Below are positions 9,841-20,623 of a DNA stretch of 64,000 nucleotides, piece after piece. The position numbers and the translations under genes are program-made. The DNA comes from Neobacillus sp. PS3-34 (GTDB lineage Bacteria; Bacillota; Bacilli; Bacillales; Cytobacillaceae). The number at the start of each line of letters is the position of its first letter. Positions within the stretch are counted from its first letter, which is position 1. The notes below the pieces were generated by a model. It did no database searches. It saw only the letters and a program-made list of their open reading frames with translations, and had not been told where the DNA came from. The DNA is taken from assembly GCF_030915465.1 (NCBI RefSeq), contig NZ_CP133267.1, positions 2,820,501-2,884,500 of the forward strand, written 5' to 3'.

Positions 9841-10918
9841 AAGTACTATTATTAGCACCCAGTAAATCAATCCATACTCATAAATGGGCTCTTTTTTACA
9901 AAAATAAAGGCATCGACGTGAAGGTAGTAACATTTCCCGACCATTATTCGGCAGAGAATGCCGAGGAAGTCGACACAGTTCAGCTTCCTAAGCTATTACC
10001 CGGGAAATTATCTTATTTTTCGAGCGGATTTGCGCTTAAAAAGATCTTAAGGCAATACAAGCCGGATATCCTTCATGCACATTATGTGTCGAGCTATGGA
10101 CTGGCTGGCGCGCTGGCCAATTACCATACGTATTATTTGTCCGTTTGGGGAAGGGATATTTTCCAATTCCCACAGCAGGGAAGCATCAATCGAAAAATAG
10201 TCGAGTATGTGCTTAAAAGGCCGATGTGATTTGTTCTACAAGCCATGTGATGGCAGTAGAAACAAATAAGTATACCGATAAAAATATTTATGTCACTCCA
10301 TTTGGCGTTGATCTGAGCAGATTTAAACCCGATGGAGCAGCCGCAAGGACATCGGGGCTGACATTTGGAACCGTTAAAGCGCTGTCTGATAAGTATGGGA
10401 TCGCCGATTTGATCAAGGCGTTCGCTAAAATCCATACTTCCTACAGTGACTCCAAGCTGCTGATTGTTGGTGACGGTCCGCAGAGGGCAGAGTATGAACA
10501 GCTCGCTGCGAGTTTAGGGATTGCCGATGTAACGACTTTTACAGGCAGAGTTCCCAATAATGAAGTCCCTGATTATATTAATAAGATGGACATTTTTGCC
10601 GTACCATCAACCGAGGATAGCGAAAGCTTTGGAGTAGCGGCAGTTGAAGCAATGGCCTGCGGTGTCCCTGTCGTCGTTTCGAATGTGGGCGGATTGCCGG
10701 AGGTTGTGATTGAAGGTAAAACAGGCTATGTTGTTCCAAAGGAAAATCCGGAGCAATTGGCTGCTGCCTTTTTAAAGCTGGTTGAGAACCCGGAGGTCCG
10801 CGCTGAAATGGGGAAGAACGGCATCCAGCATGTGAAGGAACATTATGATTGGATCGACAATGCCAATGGCATGTTAGAACTATACGAGCAAACCTTGAAT
10901 AAGGGGATGAAATCATGA
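9837..10918 (+). pseudogene. Family-4 glycosyltransferase, frame interrupted at GGCC 10219-10222
   Basis: The N-terminal frame (9837-10229) and C-terminal frame (10226-10918) make one GT-B protein of about 360 residues. The N half carries SIHTHKWALFY and HAHYVSSYG. The C half carries PFGVDLSRF, LLIVGDGPQ and the GT4 signature PSTEDSESFGVAAVEAMACG. Adding one base to GGCC at 10219-10222 restores a continuous LKRADVICSTSHVM. The gene overlaps both neighbours by ATGA, as an intact operon member would. The frameshift is most likely a base-call artefact. Confidence 0.82.
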
Positions 10919-11772
10919 TTAGAAAAGCAGTTATTCCTGCTGCCGGCTTAGGCACACGCTTCCTTCCGGCAACAAAGGCACAGCCGAAAGAAATGCTGCC
11001 GATTGTTGATAAACCGACCATTCAATACATCATTGAGGAAGCGGTCCAATCTGGAATTGAGGATATCATCATTGTTACAGGACGCAATAAGCGGGCAATC
11101 GAGGACCATTTCGATAAGTCGTTTGAATTAGAAACACTCCTCGAAAAGTCAGGTAAGCACGATATGCTGGAGCTTGTTGAGAACATTTCCAATATGGTTG
11201 ATATTCATTATGTGCGCCAGAAGGAGCCACTTCGCCTAGGGCATGCCGTGTTATGCGCAAAGAAGTTTATCGGCAATGAGCCATTTGCCGTTTTGCTTGG
11301 CGATGATATCGTCGACAGCGAGGTTCCGGCTCTTAAGCAGATGATGGATCAGTATAACGAAGTACAGTCATCCATCCTTGGATGCAATGAGGTTCCGCGT
11401 TCTGAGACAGATAAGTACGGAATTGTTAATTATTCTGAACAGACTGGTGAATTATATAAGGTAAAGAGCCTGGTTGAGAAGCCGGCAGTTGAAGATGCTC
11501 CATCGACACAGGCAATTGTGGGCCGTTATATTTTGACACCTGCGATTTTTGAAAAGCTAGAGCAGATCGGTCCTGATAAAAAGGGAGAAATCCAGCTTAC
11601 AGATGCTATCGATAAGCTGCTTGAGGAAGAATCCATTTATTCCTATATTTTAAAAGGCAACCGCTATGATGTAGGGGACAAGTTTGGATTCCTGCAGGCA
11701 ACGATTGATTACGCCATGAAGCGCGAGGATTTAAGGCGAAAGCTAGAAAATTATTTAAAACAAATTCTATAG
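10915..11772 (+). CDS. galU: UTP-glucose-1-phosphate uridylyltransferase
   Basis: A 285-residue nucleotidyltransferase that makes UDP-glucose from UTP and glucose-1-phosphate. The signature GLGTRFLPATKAQPKEMLPI starts at about residue 9, followed by DKPTIQYIIEEAV, the active-site LLGDDIVDS and VEKP. The length and the RQKEPLRLGHAVLCA segment are those of GalU/GtaB. It overlaps the preceding glycosyltransferase by ATGA. UDP-glucose would feed the glycosyltransferases or other wall polymers. Confidence 0.93.
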   Translation: MIRKAVIPAAGLGTRFLPATKAQPKEMLPIVDKPTIQYIIEEAVQSGIEDIIIVTGRNKRAIEDHFDKSFELETLLEKSGKHDMLELVENISNMVDIHYVRQKEPLRLGHAVLCAKKFIGNEPFAVLLGDDIVDSEVPALKQMMDQYNEVQSSILGCNEVPRSETDKYGIVNYSEQTGELYKVKSLVEKPAVEDAPSTQAIVGRYILTPAIFEKLEQIGPDKKGEIQLTDAIDKLLEEESIYSYILKGNRYDVGDKFGFLQATIDYAMKREDLRRKLENYLKQIL

Positions 11773-11791
11773 AAGTTATGGAGTCAGGCAA

Positions 11792-13099
11792 ATGAAATTG
11801 ATTTATTTATGCCAGCATTTTCCGCCTGAAACGGGTGCTCCCCAGATTCGTGTTTATGAAGTAAGTAAAGAACTAATAAACCGGGGGCACCAGGTGGAAG
11901 TACTTACAGCATTCCCCCACCATCCAAAGGGAGTCATCCCGGATGAGTATAAGGGCATGTTCTACTTATTTGAAAATTGGGATGGCATTCCGGTCCATCG
12001 TTCATGGATTTATCCGTCACCGAAGGGAAGCTTTTGGAAGCGGCTGGTTTCCTATTTTTCGTTTACCTTCAGTTCATTTTATTCGATTATTAAGGCAAAG
12101 CCGACGGATGTCATTATCTGCAACTCGCCGCCGCTGTTCCTCGGGATCACCGGGTATCTTGGCGCTAAGATGAAAAGGGCGAAGTTTGTATTCAATGTCG
12201 CGGATATCTGGCCGGAATCAGCAGTAGAGCTTGGGATTTTAAATAATAAAAGCTTCATCCGCATGGCGGAATGGCTCGAGTTATTTTTGTATAAAAAATC
12301 TTGGAAAATCGCTACTGCTACAGACGGGATAAGAGAGTATATGATTCGTAAGGGGAAGAAGGCAGAGGATGTGTTCTTGTTACCGAATGGGGTCAATACG
12401 GATACTTTTTCCCCGCTGCCAAAGGATACTGCGTTAATCAAAGAGCTCGGGCTCGAAGGCAAGAAGGTATTTATGTACGGTGGAACACTTGGTTACGCAC
12501 AGGGACTCGATTCCGTGCTTGAAGCTGCTTCATTGTTAAAGGACACTCATCCGGAGGCACACTTCCTGTTTGTCGGAGATGGCCAAGAGCGCGAGAAGCT
12601 TCTCGGGATGGTCGAAGAGCTCGGCTTGCATAATGTAACCTTCTACGGTTCGGTTCCAGTTTCCGAGATGCCAAGAATGTTCTCAATCGCTGATTACAGC
12701 GTCGTTTCGTTGCGAAATATTGAACTATTCAAAGGTGCACGCCCATCCAAGATTTTCCCAGCACTTTCGTCCGGGACGCCTGTCCTGTACTGCGGTGAAG
12801 GTGAAAGTGCCTCTATTCTTGAAGAATATAATTGTGGTAAAATTGCTCCTCCTGAAAATAAGAAAGGCATTGCAGCTGCAGTTAAGGAGCTGCTGGCAGT
12901 TCCAGAGGAAGAATACCAGATTATGTGTGAAAATGGCCGCAAGCTGGCTATCGAGCAATACTCATGGAAAAAGATCGTCGATGACCTTCTGCAGCAAGTA
13001 AGCAGTGCTGAGAAGGAAAAGGCCGAGCATAATAGGCAGCCTGTTCCTATAGGGGGACAGGCTGTTTTTATTTCGAGAAAAAGGTTTGCCGCGAAATAA
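11792..13099 (+). CDS. WbuB-like family-4 glycosyltransferase
   Basis: A GT-B glycosyltransferase of 435 codons. Motifs are CQHFPPETGAPQIRVYE at the N-terminus, EVLTAFPHHPKG, FNVADIWPESAVELG, LPNGVNTDTFSP and LFVGDGQER. It resembles WbuB-type amino-sugar transferases. The last 17 or so codons run through a clear terminator hairpin (13038-13070) and into the 21-bp repeat block. The natural stop is therefore probably the TAATAG at 13030-13035 in another frame, reached if a small indel lies just upstream. Function is secure; the C-terminus is not. Confidence 0.85.
   Translation: MKLIYLCQHFPPETGAPQIRVYEVSKELINRGHQVEVLTAFPHHPKGVIPDEYKGMFYLFENWDGIPVHRSWIYPSPKGSFWKRLVSYFSFTFSSFYSIIKAKPTDVIICNSPPLFLGITGYLGAKMKRAKFVFNVADIWPESAVELGILNNKSFIRMAEWLELFLYKKSWKIATATDGIREYMIRKGKKAEDVFLLPNGVNTDTFSPLPKDTALIKELGLEGKKVFMYGGTLGYAQGLDSVLEAASLLKDTHPEAHFLFVGDGQEREKLLGMVEELGLHNVTFYGSVPVSEMPRMFSIADYSVVSLRNIELFKGARPSKIFPALSSGTPVLYCGEGESASILEEYNCGKIAPPENKKGIAAAVKELLAVPEEEYQIMCENGRKLAIEQYSWKKIVDDLLQQVSSAEKEKAEHNRQPVPIGGQAVFISRKRFAAK
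13038..13070 (+). terminator. Terminator of the polysaccharide operon
   Basis: An AGCCTGT/ACAGGCT stem is followed by TTTTTA. It lies inside the annotated end of the last glycosyltransferase frame. Confidence 0.75.
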
Positions 13100-14460
13100 C
13101 GGGTGAATCCCGCGAGATTATTCTTAAGACGCGCGAGAAAAAGAAGATAGTCCGCGAGATAAATCAAGAAACCCACGAGAAAAACCACAAAACCGGCGAG
13201 AAAACGAATGTAGTCCTTTAAAAAGCATGTGGTCGCACCCTATTTCATGACGATTTTCTGCCCCTCCGGCTTTAGGCCGTCAGGGTTTTGATAAAAAAGG
13301 CGCCGGTCAGGAGGGGATGATGCCAATACGTGAGCCGAGCTTCCGAAATAAGGGAGGATGGAACCTACGCCAAGGGTAATCGATCCTTTAAAGGGCTTGC
13401 TGCGAAATAAAGGGTCAATCCCGCGAGATTATTTCTGAAACGCGCGAGAAAAATGAAAAAGTCCGCGAGATTAAACTAAAAACCCGCGAGAAAAACACTA
13501 AAACCGGCGAGAAAATGGATTGTTCCCTTTAAAAAGCAGGTGGTCGCCCCCCTGTTTCAGGACGATTTGCTGCCCTTCCGGCTTTAGGCCGTCAGGGTTT
13601 TGATAAAAAAGGCCCGGTCAGGAGGGGATGATGCCAATACGTGAGCCGAGCTTCCGAAATAAGGGAGGATGGAACCTATGCCAGGGGTAATCGATCCTTT
13701 AAAGGGCTTGCCGCGAAATAAAGGGTGAATCCGGCGAGATTATTCTTTAAACGCGCGAGAAAAATGAAAAAGTCCGCGAAATTAATCAAAAAACCCGCGA
13801 GAAAAACACTAAAACCGGCGAGAAAATGGATTGCTCCCTTTAAAAAGCAGGTGGTCGCCCCCTGTTTCATGACGATTTGCTGCCCCTCCGGCTTTAGGCC
13901 GTCAGGGTTTTGATAAAAATGGCGCGGTCGGGAGGGGATGATGCCAAAACGTGGGCCGGGCTTCCGAAATAAGGGATGATGGAACCCAGGCCAGGGGTAA
14001 TCGATCCTTTGAAGGGTGCGAGGCGAAATAAAGGGTGAATCCCGCGAGATTATTCTTAAGACGCGCGAGAAAAATGAAAAAGTCCGCGAGATTAAACTAA
14101 AAACCCGCGAGAAAAACCACAAAACCGGCGATAAAACGGATTGCGCTTATTAAAAAGCATGTGGTCTCCCTTTGTTTCATGACAATTTGCTGCCCTTCCG
14201 GCTTTAGGCCGTCAGGGTTTTGATAAAAATGGCGCGGTCGGGAGGGGATGATGCCAAAACGTGGACCGGGCTTCCGAAATAAGGGAGGATGGAACCCAGG
14301 CCCAGGGGTAACCGTTCTTTAAAGGGCTTGCCGCGAAATAACGGGTGAATCCCGCGAGATTATTCTTAAAACGCGCGAGAAAAATGAAAAAGTCCGCGAA
14401 ATAAATCAAAAAACCCGCGAGAAAAACACTAAAACCCGCGAGAAAACGAACGGAGCCCGC
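13091..14460. repeat. Tandem 310-bp repeat block A with 21-bp-period GCGAGA arrays
   Basis: Four full units begin at 13091, 13402, 13713 and 14023, with lengths 311, 311, 310 and 310 bp; a fifth, partial unit begins at 14333. Each unit opens with an array in which GCGAAATAA and then GCGAGA recur every 21 bp (in unit 1 at 13091, 13112, 13133, 13154, 13175 and 13196). A spacer follows with a terminator-like hairpin (TCCGGCTTTAGGCCGTCAGG then TTTT) and about 100 bp of conserved sequence. The open frames on either strand change freely and lack ribosome sites, so I annotate no gene here. Related blocks lie at 24.74 and 28.28 kb. Confidence 0.85.
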
Positions 14461-14473
14461 CACTGAATTTAAT

Positions 14474-14510
14474 GCAAAAAAAGAACCGGGCTGCCACCAG
14501 CCCGGTTCTC
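14474..14510 (-). terminator. Terminator of the SpoIID-like gene
   Basis: A 12-bp stem (AGAACCGGGCTG and its complement) is followed, on the minus strand, by a run of seven T. Confidence 0.85.
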
Positions 14511-14519
14511 CATTCACTA

Positions 14520-16048
14520 TTATTTCGAAACCGTTGTTCCTGTAAAGTAATGAGTGATGATTTGTTCTGCTGTATATCCATGTTCAGCATAACCTTTGGC
14601 GCCGTACTGGCTCATTCCGATGCGGTGGCCCCAGCCTTTTCCGGAAACAGTAATCGTCGCAATGTTATTGCCTTCTGAGCTTACGATACCATTGGCGGTT
14701 TGAATCTGGACATTTGAATCACTCACTGTGATTTTGCTGCTGGCTGTTTGGACCGTCTGGCCTTTTACTGTATCAATGCTAACTGTGCCAGTGGAGGTTT
14801 GTGCGGAAAGATCCGCTTGTTCCTTTGTTGTCTGGAGGCTAAACCAGTTAGAGAAAAGCATATTATACACACTGCTATCAGACGAAGGAAACAGCTTTCG
14901 GATTTCCGATTCATTTCCTGTGATCGTTTTATCACCTTTTGAAGTTTTAACGGTAATTCCCCGAACCTCAGGACCGTTTGCTCCCGTTTTTGAAACGGTA
15001 ATATCATTAAGTAATGTATCGGAAGAAAAACCAAATGATTTCAGGATTGTTGCGGCAGGGACGGTTTGGGTCCAATTTGAATACTTAGATGATTCATATG
15101 GATCGTCTACCGCTGCAAGATACGGGAAATACTTTTGGTCTGAGTTCCATACATCGCTGACATTGGCAGTTCTGCCGCCGCTTGTTGAAAAGAAGAAAGC
15201 CTGAATCGGTTTGCCGTTGTATTTTACGAGCAAGCCGTCCGTTTCCTGAATTGCTTGATTCGTACGGCTGTCTTCACCTGTATAGCCTCGGTAAACCTGG
15301 CTTGTAGCGGTACTTGTCAGCATAAGCATATTGGCTGCATAGCTTCTTGCCGCGATTGCTTGCGCTTTTAAGGCTTCCTTCGGCCAGGAGGCAGGCATTT
15401 CGCTCGGTACGACACCCTTCAGATAATCCTCCATATCGAGAATATTGATTAGCTCTGTTTTGCTGCCATTTGGCTTCAGAAAGAAGCTGCCCCGGTACGT
15501 CAGGTTATTGTTTACCTTTGCTAAAGCTAGCGATGGTGCATCAATTAAATTGACCCATGTAAACGGCACCCATCCCGATAAGCTGCCAGAGGACACCTTA
15601 TACCATGTCTGGCCGTCTGAGTTGGTGAAAGGTGGATCAATATAGTCGGCACTCTCTCCTGCTTTGAAAACCTTCACTGTTTCATAGTTGGAGGAGGCGC
15701 CTCTTTTCATTTCGGTATCCATTGTAAAAACAGCCAGCTTGGAGGTTCCGCGCAATTCCTGCAAGTCGAAGCCCTTGGCAGAGGTCTGGCTAAAGCCTGT
15801 ATAGCTGACCGTAATGCCGTTAGTTGCTTTTTTAATTGTAATGGTCGTATTTGGTGGTATCACAGTAGTCTGGTTCGTATCTTTGCTTACAAGCTGGTAG
15901 GTGCCGTTTAACAGCATGGGAAAACTGCTGGAAAGATAGACTGAAACATTCACCTCATCAGGATATTGAACCGGCTCCGCTGCGTCACTTGCAGGGGAAA
16001 GGCCAATAATAAAATCAAAAAGCAGATGAGCGAGTAAACTTTTTTCAA
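14520..16048 (-). pseudogene. SpoIID/LytB-domain secreted protein, frame interrupted in the signal peptide (15994-15997)
   Basis: A wall-acting protein of about 508 residues. The SpoIID domain is recognised by DMEDYLKGVVPSEMP, KALKAQAIAARSYA-type sequence, FFFSTSGGRT and the C-terminal GKGWGHRIGMSQYGAKGYA; this family cleaves or remodels peptidoglycan glycans. An SH3b-like stretch precedes it (KRGASSNYETVKVF). The best start is TTG 16048, immediately after the stop of the upstream SH3b gene and behind GAGGTGA. It gives a typical signal peptide, KKVYSLICFLILLLAF. That frame joins the main one only if one base is added to the C run at 15994-15997, so a base-call error is likely. Confidence 0.83.
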
Positions 16049-16738
16049 TTATCTCACCTCGCCCAAACTGCTTAACATCCATCCTTTTACTCCTGATGAT
16101 GTTACAACGTTATACCAGGTTTCACCTTTTGTATTCGTGAATGAGCCTACATATTTAACCGTTTTTCCCGCTGGAATGCTATCAACAGCTGGATAGGAAG
16201 TTGAAGCACCGCGGCGGACAATAGCGTTGATCTTAATGTAAACCTGAGTTGGCGCGACTGTAGAAGGCTTATTAACTGTTATATCTGTTGCAAGTATCCA
16301 ACCCTTTAAAGTGGAGGAAAGCTCAACCCTGTACCATACCCCTGTTGATAGTTTAACAGAATCAATTACTTTTAATGCTGTGCCCTTTGGTTTGGCTGCG
16401 ATGATTTTATAGTTGGTTGAGGCACCGGACCGGATAGGTGCAGAAGCATTAACCGTATATACAACTGACGGCAATTGTCCCTCTGTTGGAGGAGTAGCCG
16501 GAGGGTTGTTGTTGATTTGTGCACGAAGACTATCGATTTCCTGCTGCTGGCTGGCAAGCTTTGTTTCCAAAGCAGTCATTTTTGTTTTCATGGGATTGAT
16601 TTGGGATGTTACCCAATCGACGCTCGCCAATACCACATTTCCTGCTGCATTACTTCCGCCTGGTGTAAACAGTACTGCTCCTGATCCAATGCCTACTGCG
16701 ATTGCACCTGCAATAATTGCCTTTTTTGATCGGTTCAT
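16049..16738 (-). CDS. Secreted protein with coiled coil and two SH3b domains
   Basis: A 229-residue exported protein. It has an N-terminal signal/anchor helix (AIIAGAIAVGIGSGAVLF), a short coiled coil with a regular heptad (MTALETKLASQQQEIDSLRA), a proline-rich linker, then two SH3b repeats, each with the (R)xGAS motif and a closing KGW. Such SH3b domains bind peptidoglycan. It is followed without a gap by the SpoIID-like gene, so the two form a translationally coupled pair that probably acts on the wall together. GGGGG precedes ATG 16738. Confidence 0.8.
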   Translation of the reverse strand: MNRSKKAIIAGAIAVGIGSGAVLFTPGGSNAAGNVVLASVDWVTSQINPMKTKMTALETKLASQQQEIDSLRAQINNNPPATPPTEGQLPSVVYTVNASAPIRSGASTNYKIIAAKPKGTALKVIDSVKLSTGVWYRVELSSTLKGWILATDITVNKPSTVAPTQVYIKINAIVRRGASTSYPAVDSIPAGKTVKYVGSFTNTKGETWYNVVTSSGVKGWMLSSLGEVR

Positions 16739-16814
16739 ACGTTTTTAGCCCCCTGGATGGTTTTTTTCTATTAAAATAAATAATTCCATAAATTAGTATC
16801 GCAATTTCAGTTTT

Positions 16815-16856
16815 AGAAAAAAAGATTCGGGTAAAAATATAGTACCCGAATCTTTA
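16815..16856 (-). terminator. Terminator of the amidase gene
   Basis: A perfect 13-bp stem (AAAGATTCGGGTA and its complement) is followed on the minus strand by TTTTTTTCT. Confidence 0.88.
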
Positions 16857-16908
16857 CCTCTAGTAGATTACCATATATTTTACATTCAAGGAATAGATTC
16901 GTAGATTT

Positions 16909-19353
16909 TTAGAAATTGTTAAAATACTCCTCTAAACCTTTACGGATTCCTGTTGCGACTTTTTGTCTAAAAGTTGTCGAACGTAAAAGTGTCTCTTCGT
17001 TTGGGTTTGAAATGTAGGCCATTTCAACTAGAACGCTAGGAAGGGCATTCATTCTATTTACATAGAAATCCTGTTCCTTCACGCCTCTGTCATAGGTGCC
17101 CAATGAGTCGATAAGTTTATCCTGAATCGAATTTGCCATTGCTTTGCTTCTTGGCCGTTGAAATTTACGGACGTATTATAATAGCTTGTTGATCCGGTAG
17201 CAGTAGTATTAAGAGAATCTGAATGAACACTGATAAACGCATCAAAATCGGATGAATTTGCTATAAACGTACGTTCCGATAATTCAAGGAAAATATCTGT
17301 TGAACGAGTCATCTTTACAATTGCCCCGTATTTCTCAAGCTCTGCTTTTAAAAGCAGGGCAGTTCCGAGATTCGCATCTTTTTCACGAAGGCCTTTCGCC
17401 GATTGCTCCCGTATCTTTTCCGCCATGGCCAGCATCAATGATGATTTTCTTGCCAGCAATCCCTGTAGGAACTACTTTAACCGACACTTTATCCGCAAAA
17501 TTACGGAGTGTAAACGTATAGCCTGGTTCAAACGTAATAATCAGTGATTTTTCCGTAGAGCTTAATGGCAATGCTTCGACTGACTTTATGCCAGGAACGA
17601 TAAAAGATGGAAGCTCAATGTCTGTAAAACCGCCTGTCAGCTTTAATCGGTTGCCGGAAAGGGCTGTATAAGTAAACTTATAATTATAAGGTTTTTTCCA
17701 GTTTAGGTACTGGTCGCCATCGACCGTTTCCGTGTAAGGTGTAATCAGCCTTTTTAACGAAACAGGGGAAGTAAGCGATTTGTCCACCCAGCCGCGTATA
17801 CCTGTAGAGGTTTCCACGTTCAGCCAGCCATTCAGCTCATTCAAAACCATGATGGATTCATTTTCTTTTAAAGAAGCATTTACTGCATATTTTACGGAAG
17901 CGCCTCGTCTTACCGCAGCTTTATTCATGGCGTATACATAATGAATTTCGCTTTTTGATGAAACTAATTCTTTTTTAGGCGTCCAGCCTGTTACACCGGC
18001 AGACGTTTTTATATTCACCCAGGTTTGATCAAGGGAATTCGTGAATTCCTTTAAAACTGTTACTTTACTTAAAAAGGCTAGCTTTTGTTTTACTTTATAT
18101 TGGGTGGATGCGCCTGAATAAAGATTCGTGTTTCTTGTCGCGACATACAAGGAAGATAGGGCAGGAGCCTGCTTCGAAACAACAGATCCAGCAACCCAGG
18201 CAAATGTGCCATCATTCATCACGACTTTATACCAGATATCTCCGTCAGGATCGCTTTTTTGAGAAACGGCTTTAAGTGTTGAGCCTTTAGGAGTCTGTCC
18301 CACAATCGAGTCATCCATGGATGCACCGCTTCTTAAATTTGCTGAATCAGCTGTTACATAAAGATTGAGATTAATAGATTGCGTGTCACTAATATTAGCC
18401 GCAGGAACCCAGCCAGCCAGGGTAGGGGTAATTTGTACCTTAACCCATGCTTCTCCCGTGCTGCTTACATACTGATGTGTGACCATGACCTTTTGATTTA
18501 CACTTAATGTAGCCACTTTCGCATATGAAAGTGCTGCTCCACGGCGAGCTTCGAGCCCGTTTAATTGGCTGTAAACATAGGATCCGATCTCAGGAAGTGC
18601 GGTATCTGTTGCTGGCGCAGGCGGAAGTGCAGCCTGTTTTAGGGCAGATCCGATCATCCATCCTTTAATACCATCCTTTTCAACCTGGTACCATTGTTCA
18701 TGCAAGCTATTTTTAAAATTGCCAATCACTTTGACAGTCTGATCTTTAGATACCGTTTTAACGATTACATAAGAGCTTGTCGCGCCTTTGCGAATTGCAG
18801 CAGAGCTTTGGACGACAGTTCCGTATTGACCATTCGGTATTAGGGTGGTGCTTGCTGTAACAGGGCCTAATTGCTCAGCCTTAACCCATCCTTTAATACC
18901 ATCCTTTTCAACCTGGTACCATAATTCTTTGGCGCTATTAGTGACATTTGCCAGCACTTTGACCGTTTGGCCTTTAGCGACGGATTTCACAATGGCATAA
19001 GAACTTGTTGCGCCTCTGCGGATTGCAGCAGAGGTTTGAACTACGACGGCATTTTGACCTGCCGGGATGATGGAAGCACTCACTTTGTTCAATTGATCAG
19101 CTTTTGCCCATCCTTTAAGGTCGCCAATTGCTAATCTATACCATAATTCACCCGAAGTATTGGTGAATTCATCAATTGCAGTTACCTTTTGGCCGGAATT
19201 AATAGAAGTCACGACAGGATAGCTTAAGGTAGCCCCTTTGTGGATTTCTACCTTTTGGACAGTGGTATAATTTTGCGGAAATTCTTCGGCATTTACGAGG
19301 ACAGGAAACAGAACAGTTGTGGCAAGGACCGAAGAAGCTATGATTTTTTTCAC
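16909..19353 (-). pseudogene. N-acetylmuramoyl-L-alanine amidase with seven SH3b repeats, frame interrupted twice
   Basis: A large secreted autolysin of about 813 residues once repaired. A signal peptide ends near residue 22 (VLVNAEE). Seven SH3b repeats of about 65 residues follow, each with a xxGA(S/T)xxYxxV core and a final GW. After an AMIN-like beta region comes an Amidase_3 catalytic domain: zinc ligand His in IIIDAGHGGKDTGAI, catalytic-side EKDANL, ligand His in AFISVHSDS, and VLVEMAYISN. Two single-base indels break the frame, one near 17394-17400 and one near 17141-17150; all three pieces are in order and well conserved. The GTG start at 19353 has GGAGGG upstream. Confidence 0.85.
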
Positions 19354-19484
19354 GTTAACCCTCCATCGACAAATTTTTTTCTTTCTTGCCTATTTTAGCG
19401 GAATATGCCAAACTTTCCAATCGGAATAAAGTTCTATATAATCATCCTTTTTATGGAAAAAGATCTATGAAACTATTTTAAAAT

Positions 19485-19525
19485 AGAAAAAAAGCTTTGC
19501 CAAATTAAATTGGCAAAGCTTTTTG
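19485..19525 (-). terminator. Terminator of the LCP gene
   Basis: A long A/T-flanked stem (AGCTTTGCCAA and its complement) with T runs on both sides. The unrepaired LCP frame runs through it, which shows that the frame is shifted. Confidence 0.88.
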
Positions 19526-19527
19526 CG

Positions 19528-20537
19528 TTATTGGTTATCCGAGCTGCTGTCGTCGGAATTGGTGTTAGTATTGTCGCTGACAGTACTTTTTCCAAGGTGC
19601 GAAGCAGCGTTGAATGGATTTTATCGATTGAATCCTGGTCAGGAATATAATAGTAAGCCTCGTTAATGAGTTCATCCTGTCCATCAATTTTAAGACTATT
19701 AATCTTTGTGTCTTTAATTTGTGAATAAAGCCTTACGAAACTAGCAAATTTGGAAGGAGGAATATTTGTCTTTACATTATCCCCAAGATCCGAGAGTACA
19801 TCGTCAATCTTCGAAATCGAACTGAATGATGTTCCTTTGTCGATGACTGCTTTTATTACTTGCTGCTGGCGAACATTTCGTCCATGGTCACCTAGTGGGT
19901 CGCTTTTTCTCATGCGGACATATGCAAGAGCTTCATTTCCGTTTAAATACATTTCGCCTTTATGATAGGTTTTCCACGTAAGGCTTTTCGTTAACATGGC
20001 CTTAAAAGTAAACGGTACATCGACTTTTACGCCATCCAAGGTGTCGACGATATCTTCAAAGCCTTGAAAGTTTGTCGAGATATAATAGTCTATTGGAACA
20101 TCCAATAATTTATTAACAGCACCTATTGTTGTATCAATTCCGCCATAAGAATAGGAACTTGTAATTTTCGTTTTCTTGCCGGCATCAGGTATATAAAGGC
20201 GCGTGTCACGCGGTATGCTAACTTCATAGACTTCCTTTGTCTGCGGGTTAATCGTTACCAGCATGAGAACATCGGATCTTCCGCGGCCGCCGCCCTGGCT
20301 GTCAATCCCGACAAGCAGCACATTAAATGGATCCTTCGTAACCTGGACATTATCTGTATGAGCAGTTTGCCCATTCAGTTTTTGATAAATCTTTTGAGAA
20401 GCCTGTTTGGCACTGCTAAAAATATCATAAGCATAATAGGTACCGCCGCCCAATAAGACGAGGACGAGCAAGAGCATGAACACACGGAAGCCTCTTAGCT
20501 TTCTTTTTCTTTTTTTATTTAAACGTGAATTAATCAT
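19528..20537 (-). CDS. LytR-CpsA-Psr family wall-polymer ligase (TagV/YvhJ position), C-terminus frameshifted
   Basis: A membrane-anchored LCP enzyme that transfers teichoic-acid or polysaccharide chains from lipid carrier to peptidoglycan. It has an N-terminal basic stretch, a single membrane helix at residues 17-38 and the LCP domain from about 65 to 220, with FNVLLVGIDSQGGGRGRSD, VSIPRDTR and a conserved YVRMRKSDPLGDHGRNVRQ. As written, the frame runs to 19473 straight through the terminator. Shifting one base near 19620-19625 gives an acidic Ser/Asn/Asp tail and a stop at 19528 just before the hairpin, which I take as the real end. The neighbourhood (yvyE, degSU) matches yvhJ/tagV of B. 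subtilis. Confidence 0.87.
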
Positions 20538-20623
20538 TATATCCCTACTTTAATGATAATTATAGTTTGTCGCACAATACCCTATTTTATCGAAATTTGT
20601 TGAAATCGTAAATAAAATTCTTT

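Noticed and set aside
13091..14460. CRISPR array
   Set aside because: The conserved box is only 6-9 bp with a 21-bp step, there are no 25-40 bp identical repeats with unique spacers, and no cas genes are present.
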